A stretch of DNA of 14,650 nucleotides. Source: an uncultured Georgenia sp. (lineage in GTDB: Bacteria > Actinomycetota > Actinomycetes > Actinomycetales > Actinomycetaceae). The notes beneath the pieces are model-generated. The model saw only the letters and a list, made by a program, of their open reading frames with translations. It ran no database searches and had not been told where the DNA came from. Below, piece by piece: positions 1-5,868 of this stretch. Positions within the stretch are counted from its first letter, which is position 1. The number at the start of each line of letters is the position of its first letter. Made by a program: the position numbers and the translations under genes. Location: positions 1-14,650 of the forward strand of contig NZ_CALGNQ010000231.1 in NCBI RefSeq assembly GCF_937958535.1, read 5' to 3'.

Positions 1-4
1 GACC

Positions 5-199
5 GTGGCTGCCACCTGCGACGTCTGCGGCAAGCACCCCAGCTTCGGCAAGAGCGTCTCGCACTCCCACGTGCGGACGAGCCGTCGGTGGAACCCGAAC
101 ATCCAGCGCGTGCGCACGGTGGTGAACGGGACCCCGAAGCGCCTCAACGTGTGCACCTCGTGCCTCAAGGCCGGCAAGGTCCAGCGCGCCGCACTGTGA
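5..199 (+). CDS. rpmB: 50S ribosomal protein L28, zinc-ribbon (C+) form
   Basis: Large-subunit ribosomal protein L28, 64 aa, a normal length for the bacterial family. The start is a GTG at position 5, giving MAATCDVCGK; only four bases precede it, so the ribosome-binding site lies outside the window. Two CxxC pairs (Cys5/Cys8 and Cys50/Cys53) form the zinc-binding ribbon that defines the C+ version of L28. The core RRWNPNIQ and the C-terminal CTSCLKAGKV segment are typical. Many actinomycetes also carry a cysteine-free, Zur-controlled L28 paralogue elsewhere (family knowledge); this gene is the zinc-using one. It is followed 38 bp later by a strong terminator, so it appears to end its transcription unit and has no functional link to the catabolic genes. 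Confidence 0.97.
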   Translation: MAATCDVCGKHPSFGKSVSHSHVRTSRRWNPNIQRVRTVVNGTPKRLNVCTSCLKAGKVQRAAL

Positions 200-237
200 C
201 CCTCCGCCCGGGTGACCGGGTGGGCTGAGCGTTGCCG

Positions 238-270
238 AGGGCCGCTCGACGATGCGTCGGGCGGCCCTTT
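238..270 (+). terminator. Rho-independent terminator of rpmB
   Basis: A near-perfect hairpin. AGGGCCGC (238-245) pairs with GCGGCCCT (261-268), a T-G wobble follows, then CGACG pairs with CGTCG around a 3-nt loop, for about 14 bp in total. It ends in TTT at 268-270. It lies 38 bp after the rpmB stop codon in the correct orientation. Confidence 0.75.
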
Positions 271-334
271 GGCGTGCCCGCCACCGGCCCTTTGGCGTGC
301 CCGCCGCCGGTGCCGTGACATGCCCGCCGCCGGG
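262..334. repeat. Short tandem repeat with 23-bp period
   Basis: The 21-bp unit CGGCCCTTT-GGCGTGCCCGCC occurs at 262-282 and again, identical, at 285-305. A degenerate third copy (core TGCCCGCCGCCGG) lies at about 321-333. The first copy starts inside the 3' arm of the rpmB terminator, so that arm and its T run are duplicated. The stretch from 200 to 398 between rpmB and the methyltransferase holds this repeat and the terminator; I see no gene in it. Confidence 0.7.
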
Positions 335-398
335 CTCGACCGCCGCCCGCCCCGGGCGTGGCCGCCGCCGGTCCGGTGGCCCGCCGGCCGCTGGGCGG

Positions 399-1046
399 CT
401 ACCGACGCCGCGCGACGATGGCGCCGTGGGGACGGGTCCCCTGCACGACCGCACGGCGGCCGAGCAGGGCGCCGAGCGGGCTGCTGCGCTGGGCGGGCCG
501 GGTGGTCGTGGTGAGCACCTCGAACCCGGCCTCCTCCAGCAGGCGACCGAGGCTCGCGGTGCTCCAGTAGTACGCCGTGGCGACCGCGTGGGAGAACGGC
601 ACGCGCGAGCTGCCGGCGAAGAACCCCACGAGCAGGCCGCCGCCGGGGGTGGTGACCCGTGCCAGCTCGCGCAGCGCCACAGGCATCTGCGGCGGGTCGA
701 CGTGGATGAGGGAGTACCAGGCGAAGACGCCACCGGCGAAGCCGTCGGGCAGGTCGAGGTCCATGAGGTCGGCCCGCTCGAAGGACAGGTGGGGGTAGCG
801 CTCCTTGGCGAGCGCCACCATCTCGGGGGCGAGGTCCACGCCCCGGACGTCCAGCCCCTGGTGCCAGAGGAACTGGGTCCAGTGCCCGGGCCCGCACCCG
901 ACGTCGAGCACCGGGCCGGACAACGACCGGGCCCACTGGCTGACGAGCCGGCGGTCGTCCTCGTGGGTGGACCGCATGGACCCGAGCATGTCGGAGTACT
1001 CCTCCGCCCGCCGGCCGTACGCCGCTGCTACTGTGCCCCGCCCCAC
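399..1046 (-). CDS. Class I SAM-dependent methyltransferase
   Basis: 215-aa soluble methyltransferase of the Methyltransf_11/25 type. It uses S-adenosylmethionine; the acceptor is unknown. Motif I is VLDVGCGPG (residues 46-54), the acidic residue at the end of strand 2 is Asp71 in RGVDLAPEM, motif II is around RADLMDLDLP (91-100), and a later loop holds SLIHVDPP. The length covers the bare Rossmann core with a short C-terminal tail. The start is a GTG at 1046, which has no Shine-Dalgarno. A TAGCCT box (1054-1059, minus strand) ends 7 nt before it, which fits leaderless transcription; the next possible starts would cut into the N-terminal helix. It lies 79 bp downstream of the MFS gene on the same strand but probably has its own promoter. 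There is no clear link to the amine pathway. Confidence 0.87.
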   Translation of the reverse strand: MGRGTVAAAYGRRAEEYSDMLGSMRSTHEDDRRLVSQWARSLSGPVLDVGCGPGHWTQFLWHQGLDVRGVDLAPEMVALAKERYPHLSFERADLMDLDLPDGFAGGVFAWYSLIHVDPPQMPVALRELARVTTPGGGLLVGFFAGSSRVPFSHAVATAYYWSTASLGRLLEEAGFEVLTTTTRPAQRSSPLGALLGRRAVVQGTRPHGAIVARRR

Positions 1047-1053
1047 ACTTGGC

Positions 1054-1059
1054 AGGCTA
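1054..1059 (-). promoter_or_regulatory. Candidate -10 box for a leaderless methyltransferase mRNA
   Basis: TAGCCT on the minus strand fits the actinobacterial TANNNT -10 consensus. It ends 7 nt before the GTG at 1046, so transcription would start at or next to the start codon. No convincing -35 was found. Confidence 0.35.
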
Positions 1060-1071
1060 GCCCCTCCCCGC

Positions 1072-1121
1072 CGTCTTTTCCTCCGTCTAAAGTTCTGTTT
1101 TCTTCACCGGTAGGAAAGACG
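1072..1121. other. AT-rich imperfect inverted repeat
   Basis: CGTCTTTTCCT (1072-1082) can pair with AGGAAAGACG (1112-1121) with one bulged T. The loop between them is unusually A/T-rich for this window (TCTAAAG, TTCTGTTTTCTTC). It sits between the end of the MFS gene (1126) and the start of the methyltransferase (1046). It could be a weak terminator for the MFS transcript or the upstream promoter region of the methyltransferase. The sequence alone does not decide. Confidence 0.35.
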
Positions 1122-1125
1122 TCGG

Positions 1126-2364
1126 TCAGTGCCGCACCTCCGAGGTGCGGCCGGGGTGGCGGCCGTGGACGAGGTGGTACTGCACCCCGACGGCCAACAG
1201 GAGGGCGGCGACGACGAGGTACATCACCCGGTAGTCCCACCCGGTCACCAGCCCGCCGAGGGCGGCCGGGCCCAGCCCGGTGCCGAGGTCGAGCATGAGG
1301 TAGTAGGTGGCCACCGCGAGGCCGATCTTGTGCGGCCGGGCGAGGCGGACCGCGGCCGCCTGGGCGGTGGGCATGACCGAGCCGAAGCCCAGTCCGAGGA
1401 GCAGCCCGGCCGCGAGCAGCTCAGGCGCGGTGTCGACGCGGGAGAGCAGGACGAGCCCGCCCGCGTAGAGGAGGAGCGCCGGGTACATCACCCAGTTGTC
1501 CCCGAGGCGGTCCTGGACCCGTCCGGCGACCATGCGGGAGCCCAGCACACCGGCCGCGTTGACGACGAAGAACGTGCCGGCGTGGCTCGCGATGCCCAGC
1601 GAGTCGGCGAACGGGTGGGTGAAGGTGATGGTCGAGGCGTTGGCGACACCGACGACGAGCATGACGGTCGACAGCGGCAGCGTGTCCCGGTCGACGAGGC
1701 CGGCCCGCCCGCTGCTGCGCCGCGGCCCGGCCGCCGGGCGGCGCTCGGGCAGGAGGAGCGCCACGAGGAACGCGGTCACCGACACTGCGGCGGAGGCCCA
1801 GAACAGGGCGTCGTAGCCCCAGCGGTCGATGACGCCCAGCCCGCCCAGCGGGCCGAGGGCGGCGGCGAGGGGGACGCTCATGCTGAAGTACCCGGTGCCC
1901 TCACCTCGCCGGGCGGCCGGGATGACCGACTGGGCGATCGTCGTCGTCGCGGTGTTCGCCAGGCCGTGAGCGGCACCGTGGAGCAGGCGGACGGCGAGCA
2001 GCAGGGGGAGGTCGGCGGCGGCGAGGTAGGCCGGCGACATCGCGACGTACAGGACGAGCGCCCACACCAGGACGCCCCGCGGGCCCCGGGAGCCGATGAG
2101 CGGGCCGGCGACGAGCCGGCCCAGGACCGCCCCGACGATGAACATGCTCGACGCCAGGCCGGCGAGGCTGTCCGACGCGGCGAAGCGCTGAGCGGCGTAC
2201 AGCGCCATCGTCGTCATGAGCAGGTAGAAGACGAGCATCGTCAGGGTGTTGACGACGACGGCGGTGAGGAGCTCCCGGGTCCACAGGCGCCCCGCGTGCT
2301 CCCCTGCTCCGGCTCCCGGCCGTCTCACCGGGCCGTCCCGGGGACCCGCCGGTCCGTGCCCCAC
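1126..2364 (-). CDS. MFS transporter, exporter-like (MFS_1)
   Basis: Up to 412 aa and about 12 hydrophobic segments, the usual size for a major facilitator. The first membrane segment starts near residue 33 (TAVVVNTLTMLVFYLLMTT). Further signs are GRLVAGPLIGSRGPRG in the loop 2-3 region, the LLHGAAHGLANTATTT helix typical of MFS segment 4, and a second half with GRVQDRLGDNW at the matching loop. Overall it resembles arabinose-efflux and drug-efflux type MFS proteins; the substrate is unknown. The start is uncertain. GTG 2364 has no ribosome-binding site. GTG 2328, 12 codons later, overlaps the stop of a 20-codon upstream reading frame and may be used by translational coupling. A motif shared with araC and iclR lies 56-68 bp upstream of 2364, which may tie this transporter to the catabolic regulon. 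If so, efflux of an intermediate would be a reasonable role, but that is inference. Confidence 0.85.
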   Translation of the reverse strand: MGHGPAGPRDGPVRRPGAGAGEHAGRLWTRELLTAVVVNTLTMLVFYLLMTTMALYAAQRFAASDSLAGLASSMFIVGAVLGRLVAGPLIGSRGPRGVLVWALVLYVAMSPAYLAAADLPLLLAVRLLHGAAHGLANTATTTIAQSVIPAARRGEGTGYFSMSVPLAAALGPLGGLGVIDRWGYDALFWASAAVSVTAFLVALLLPERRPAAGPRRSSGRAGLVDRDTLPLSTVMLVVGVANASTITFTHPFADSLGIASHAGTFFVVNAAGVLGSRMVAGRVQDRLGDNWVMYPALLLYAGGLVLLSRVDTAPELLAAGLLLGLGFGSVMPTAQAAAVRLARPHKIGLAVATYYLMLDLGTGLGPAALGGLVTGWDYRVMYLVVAALLLAVGVQYHLVHGRHPGRTSEVRH

Positions 2365-2387
2365 CGAGCCGTTCGCTGATCGTCCAT
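2325..2387 (-). CDS. Possible 20-aa leader peptide of the MFS gene
   Basis: ATG at 2387 is preceded by GAGGA with a 5-nt spacer, a better ribosome-binding site than any start in the MFS frame. It opens a 20-codon frame (MDDQRTARWGTDRRVPGTAR) ending in TGA. That TGA overlaps an in-frame GTG of the MFS gene (GTGA, 2328-2325). An in-frame ATG at 2402 could extend it by five codons. It may be a translationally coupled leader, or chance. It is too short to judge by composition. Confidence 0.25.
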   Translation of the reverse strand: MDDQRTARWGTDRRVPGTAR

Positions 2388-2419
2388 GGGGGTCCTCGCC
2401 ATCGTGATCCGGACCCGCC

Positions 2420-2432
2420 GATCATATACGAT
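2420..2432. promoter_or_regulatory. Shared motif GATCATATACGAT upstream of the MFS gene
   Basis: Near-palindrome ATC-A-TATA-C-GAT. A 14-base stretch here (2418-2431) is identical to 6884-6897 upstream of araC, and a related site lies upstream of iclR at 11231-11243. On the minus strand it contains TATGAT, which could serve as the -10 box. It may therefore be a promoter, an operator, or both. The 174-bp gap between the MFS start and the TPP gene otherwise shows only a weak hairpin. Confidence 0.45.
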
Positions 2433-2486
2433 ACTCCTCACGTCGCCGCGGCCCCCACCGGGCGCGACCCGTCACCGCCGTCCCGG

Positions 2487-2507
2487 CCACATGCCGCGGA
2501 CGTGGCG
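2487..2507 (-). terminator. Weak hairpin after the TPP gene
   Basis: GCCACAT (2487-2493) pairs with ACGTGGC (2501-2507) with one G-T wobble around a 7-nt loop. It is 31 bp downstream of the TPP gene stop on the minus strand. There is no T run. It is the best terminator candidate in this gap, but short. Confidence 0.25.
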
Positions 2508-2538
2508 GCGAGCGCCCGCCTGCTCCCGGTGGCGTGTC

Positions 2539-4191
2539 TCAGTGCCGGCGCAGGAAGTCCGCGGGGACCGTGCGGGTGACGAGGACGTCGACGACCAGCA
2601 CCCCACGGGCACCGTCCCGGGTCCACTCCCCCACGACGTCGAGGTCGGCGAGGCGGGTGACGCGGTGGCCCCCGGCTCCGAGCGCGCGGCCGAGGGCGGC
2701 GAAGTCGACGTCGTCGAGGAGCATGCCCTCGCGGTCGACGCCGGCCGCGCCGTACTGGTGGAGCTCGGCGCCGTAGGCGGCGTCGTTGAAGACCACGACG
2801 AGGCCGGACTCGGCCTCGCGCAGGAAGGTGACGAGGTCGGCGAGCCCCATCGCGCCGCCGCCGTCGCCGGTGACGAGCACCGTCGTGCGGTCGGGCCGGG
2901 CGCGGGCGGCGCCCACGGCCGACGCGGAGCCGAGGCCGATGGTCTGCAGCGCGGTGCCGACGAGGACGAGCTCGGTCGGGTCGCCGACCCGGGCGTGCTG
3001 GGGCATCCACCCGATGAACTGGCCGCCGTCGTGCACCAGGGCGCGGTCGGCCGGGAGCAGCTCGTCGAGCCGGCGGGCCACCAGCCGCGGGTCGAGGCGG
3101 CCGTCGTCGGCGAGCTCGGGCAGCGCGGACAGGTCGGCGCGCAGGTCTCCGGCGGCGTCCGGGGCGCGGTCGCGCCAGGTGCCCCCGGGAGGGGATGGCT
3201 GTGCGCCGGTGCCGTCGGACAGCGCGGTGAGCAGGGCGTGGGCGAAGGCGGCGGCGTCGGCGCGGATGTACCGGGTGACCTGGCCGTGGGTCGCCACCGG
3301 CCCGAGGTCCACCTGGACCACCTCGCGGGCAGCGGCGAGCAGCCGGCCGCGCTGGTCCTGGAAGTCGTTGAGGCTGATCCCGACGGCGAGGACGACGTCC
3401 GCGGAGGTGATGAGCTCCCAGCCGCGCGGGGTGCTGAAGCCGCCGGCGATGCCCAGGTCCCAGGGCGAGCCGGTGAGGCCGGCGGCTGTGGCCGAGGTCG
3501 CGAAGAGCGCGCCGAGGCGGTCCCCGACGCGGCGCAGCGTCTGCCCGGCGCCGGCGAGGTGGGCGCCGCGGCCGAGGAGCAGGAGCGGGCGCTGCGCACC
3601 GCGCAGGAGCGCGGCGACGCCCGCGACCTGCTGCACGGTGGGCTGCGGCGGCGCCGACGGGGAGACGCTGCCCATGCGGTGGGTGTCACCGGCCGGGGCG
3701 GTCGCGACGTCGTACGGGATGGACAGGACGACCGGGGTGCGGTCCCACCGCGCGAGGTCGTAGGCGTAGTGGGCCGCGGCCGCCGCGCCGTCGGCCGGGA
3801 CGCGGACGACCGGGACGTCGAGGCCGGCCAGGAGCGCCTCCTGGTCGAGGTCCCACCAGCGGGGGGCTGCGCTGGGTCCCTCCCCCGCGACGAGGACGAG
3901 CGGCACGCGCGCCAGCCGGGCCTCGGCGAGGGAGGTGAGGGTGTTGGTGAGGCCGGCGCCGTAGGTGGTGGTCGCCGTCGCCAGCGCGCCTCCGGCCAGG
4001 TAGTGCGCCTGCGCCGCCGCCACGGTCCCCGCCTCGTGCCGCATCCGGACGTACGGCGCACCGGTGGCGGTGAGGTGCCCCACGACGTAGGCGTTGCCGT
4101 TGCCCATCACCCCGTAGACGGCGGCGCTGCGCTCGGCCACGACCGCGGCGACGGCGGTGGAGACGGTGGTCGACGTCCTCGTCGGTGTCAT
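2539..4191 (-). CDS. Thiamine-diphosphate-dependent enzyme (2-keto acid decarboxylase / acetolactate synthase-like)
   Basis: 550 aa, the usual length for a single-chain TPP enzyme of the POX/decarboxylase superfamily. The domains are in the family order: N-terminal PYR domain with the cofactor-activating glutamate in MRHEAGT (Glu53), central domain at about 185-320, and C-terminal PP domain with the diphosphate/Mg motif GDGGGAMG (442-449) running to the metal ligand region FNDAAYG (468-474). The family covers acetolactate synthase, benzoylformate decarboxylase and phenylpyruvate or indolepyruvate decarboxylases, and residues here do not settle which. Its place directly after an aldehyde dehydrogenase and near an amine oxidase suggests it makes an (aryl)aldehyde from a 2-keto acid; that is inference. 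The ATG at 4191 has no Shine-Dalgarno, but TATCCT ends 6 nt before it, and a strong hairpin separates it from aldH. It may therefore be transcribed leaderless from its own promoter. No biosynthetic ilv partner is present. Confidence 0.88.
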   Translation of the reverse strand: MTPTRTSTTVSTAVAAVVAERSAAVYGVMGNGNAYVVGHLTATGAPYVRMRHEAGTVAAAQAHYLAGGALATATTTYGAGLTNTLTSLAEARLARVPLVLVAGEGPSAAPRWWDLDQEALLAGLDVPVVRVPADGAAAAAHYAYDLARWDRTPVVLSIPYDVATAPAGDTHRMGSVSPSAPPQPTVQQVAGVAALLRGAQRPLLLLGRGAHLAGAGQTLRRVGDRLGALFATSATAAGLTGSPWDLGIAGGFSTPRGWELITSADVVLAVGISLNDFQDQRGRLLAAAREVVQVDLGPVATHGQVTRYIRADAAAFAHALLTALSDGTGAQPSPPGGTWRDRAPDAAGDLRADLSALPELADDGRLDPRLVARRLDELLPADRALVHDGGQFIGWMPQHARVGDPTELVLVGTALQTIGLGSASAVGAARARPDRTTVLVTGDGGGAMGLADLVTFLREAESGLVVVFNDAAYGAELHQYGAAGVDREGMLLDDVDFAALGRALGAGGHRVTRLADLDVVGEWTRDGARGVLVVDVLVTRTVPADFLRRH

Positions 4192-4197
4192 GCGCTC

Positions 4198-4203
4198 AGG
4201 ATA
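4198..4203 (-). promoter_or_regulatory. Candidate -10 box for a leaderless TPP-enzyme mRNA
   Basis: TATCCT on the minus strand (TANNNT type) ends 6 nt before the ATG at 4191, the spacing expected when transcription starts at the start codon. The -35 region falls in the hairpin at 4204-4232 and is not recognisable. Confidence 0.35.
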
Positions 4204-4232
4204 GGGCGCGCCGTGCTGACGACGGCGCGCCC
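4204..4232 (-). terminator. Perfect 11-bp hairpin between aldH and the TPP gene
   Basis: GGGCGCGCCGT (4204-4214) is perfectly complementary to ACGGCGCGCCC (4222-4232), with a 7-nt loop. It begins 11 bp after the aldehyde dehydrogenase stop and ends 12 nt before the TPP-enzyme ATG, filling the whole 52-bp gap. It lacks a T run, as many actinobacterial terminators do. It may terminate or attenuate aldH transcription, or act as an mRNA processing stem. Confidence 0.5.
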
Positions 4233-4243
4233 CGGCCCTGACG

Positions 4244-5677
4244 TCAGGCGCTGATGACCTGCGGGGCGCCGAGCTGCTTGAGCCCCTCGACGCCGAACTC
4301 CAGGCCGTAGCCGGACTGCTTGACCCCGCCGAAGGGCACCCGCGGGTCGACCGCGCCGTGCTTGTTGACCCACACCGTGCCCGCCTGGAGGCGGGCGGCG
4401 ACGGCCAGGGCCTGCTCACGGTCGGTGCCCCACACCGAGGCGCCGAGGCCCACGTCCAGCGCGTTGGCCATCTCGACGGCCTCGTTCACGGTGGAGTAGC
4501 GGACGATCGGCAGGGCGGGGCCGAACTGCTCCTCGGCGACGAGCGGGTTGTCGTTGTCGACGTCGGCCACGAGCGTCGTGGGGTAGAAGTAGCCCGGCTG
4601 GTCCGGGTCGGGGTCCCCACCGAGGAGAACCCGGGCACCGGCGTCCTTGGCGGCCTGGACGAGGCGGGAGACGATGTCGAACTGGGCCTTGTTCTGCAGC
4701 GGGCCGAGCACGTTCTGCTCCTCGCGCCCCACGCCCATCGGGACCTGGCGGGCGACCTCGGTCAGCGCCTGGCAGACGTCCTCGTAGATGGACTCGTGGA
4801 CGTAGAGGCGCTTGAGGGCGGCGCAGGTCTGGCCGGTGTTGATGAACGCACCCCAGAAGAGGTCCTCGGCGATCGCCCGGGGGTCGGCGTCGGGCAGCAC
4901 GATGCCGGCGTCGTTGCCGCCGAGCTCGAGGGTCAGCCGCTTCACCGTGTCGGCCGAGGAGCGGATGATCGCCTTCCCGGTGACCGTCGAGCCGGTGAAC
5001 ATGATCTTGTCCACCTCGGGGTGGGCGGCGAGACGCTCCCCGACGCCACGGCCTCCGGAGACCACGCGCAGGACGTCGGTGGGCAGCTCCTGGGACAGGA
5101 CGTGGACCAGGGCGAGCACGCTCAGCGGGGTGTACTCCGAGGGCTTGAGCACCACGGTGTTGCCCATGCGCAGCGCGGGGGCGAGCTGCCACACGCTGAT
5201 CATCATCGGCCAGTTCCACGGCCCGATGGCGCCGACGACGCCCAGCGGCCGGTAGTGCAGCTCGGCGCGCGAGCCCTCCTCGTCCACGAGGACCTCGGGC
5301 TCGAGCGGGAAGGCGGCGGTGGCGCGCAGCCAGGCGGCGCAGGCGCCCACCTCGAAGCGGGCGTTGGGGCCGTTGAGCGGCTTGCCCTGCTCCCGGGAGA
5401 GCAGCTCGGCGAGTGCCTCGGCGTTCGCCTCGACGGCGTCGGCCGCCCGGTCGAGCAGCTCGCTGCGGCGCTCGTGCCCCAGGGCGGCCCACGCCGGCTG
5501 CGCCGCGCGGGCCGCAGCGACCGCGGCGTCCAGGTCGGCCACAGTGTGCTCGGGGGCGCGGCCGACGAGCTCGCCGGTCGCGGGGTCGAGGATCTCCCGG
5601 CCGCCCTCGCCGGCGGCGACGGCGGCGAGGAGGTCGGCGTAGGACAGTGCTCCGAGGGTGGTGTGCTGGGTCGTCAT
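4244..5677 (-). CDS. NAD(P)-dependent aldehyde dehydrogenase
   Basis: 477-aa soluble aldehyde dehydrogenase that oxidises an aldehyde to the acid. All catalytic parts are visible: Asn155 in GPWNWP, cofactor-binding Lys178 in VVLKPSEYTP, the FTGSTVTGK turn (227-235), general base Glu251 in LELGG, nucleophile Cys285 in NTGQTCAA, and a late EEQFGPALP segment. The start is the ATG at 5677, with GGGAG 6 nt upstream. The reading frame stays open upstream to about 7018, but that extension is only a shadow of araC. Its neighbours are an AraC/FeaR-like activator upstream and an amine oxidase, so the likely substrate is the aldehyde from amine oxidation (phenylacetaldehyde or 4-hydroxyphenylacetaldehyde, as for E. 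coli FeaB). Substrate choice is inference. A 21-bp-spaced direct repeat lies about 94-122 bp upstream of the start and is the likely activator site. Confidence 0.95.
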   Translation of the reverse strand: MTTQHTTLGALSYADLLAAVAAGEGGREILDPATGELVGRAPEHTVADLDAAVAAARAAQPAWAALGHERRSELLDRAADAVEANAEALAELLSREQGKPLNGPNARFEVGACAAWLRATAAFPLEPEVLVDEEGSRAELHYRPLGVVGAIGPWNWPMMISVWQLAPALRMGNTVVLKPSEYTPLSVLALVHVLSQELPTDVLRVVSGGRGVGERLAAHPEVDKIMFTGSTVTGKAIIRSSADTVKRLTLELGGNDAGIVLPDADPRAIAEDLFWGAFINTGQTCAALKRLYVHESIYEDVCQALTEVARQVPMGVGREEQNVLGPLQNKAQFDIVSRLVQAAKDAGARVLLGGDPDPDQPGYFYPTTLVADVDNDNPLVAEEQFGPALPIVRYSTVNEAVEMANALDVGLGASVWGTDREQALAVAARLQAGTVWVNKHGAVDPRVPFGGVKQSGYGLEFGVEGLKQLGAPQVISA

Positions 5678-5770
5678 CGTCTCCCTTTCCACGGGTGGTC
5701 GGTGCCGGCGTCGTGACGGTCGCCACAGGCCGGGGCTGACCCCACCATGACCCAGCGCCGCGCCAGGGGT

Positions 5771-5799
5771 CTTGCGCTCCTGTGCCGAGGGCTTGTCGG
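5771..5799. promoter_or_regulatory. Putative AraC-type operator upstream of aldH (two half-sites, 21 bp apart)
   Basis: CTTG half-sites start at 5771 (CTTGCGC) and 5792 (CTTGTCGG), exactly 21 bp apart, two helical turns. The same arrangement is found at 9959-9990. The promoter-distal half-site overlaps a perfect inverted repeat at 5782-5802, GTGCCGA, 7 nt, TCGGCAC. The gap 5678-5868 between araC and aldH shows nothing else clear. Confidence 0.45.
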
Positions 5800-5868
5800 C
5801 ACGTGCACGCGTCGGGCGGGCCTCCCGCCTCCGTGCGTCCTCCTCCCGTCGCGACCTCGCCGCGGTGG

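Noticed and set aside
1129..2379. A 416-codon plus-strand open frame across the MFS gene
   Set aside because: Composition is rich in E, G, R, H and V without any domain; it is the antisense shadow of a clear 12-helix transporter, a usual effect of high-GC DNA.
2386..4254. A 622-codon plus-strand frame across the TPP gene
   Set aside because: Low-complexity antisense shadow; the minus-strand frame shows the TPP glutamate and GDG motif.
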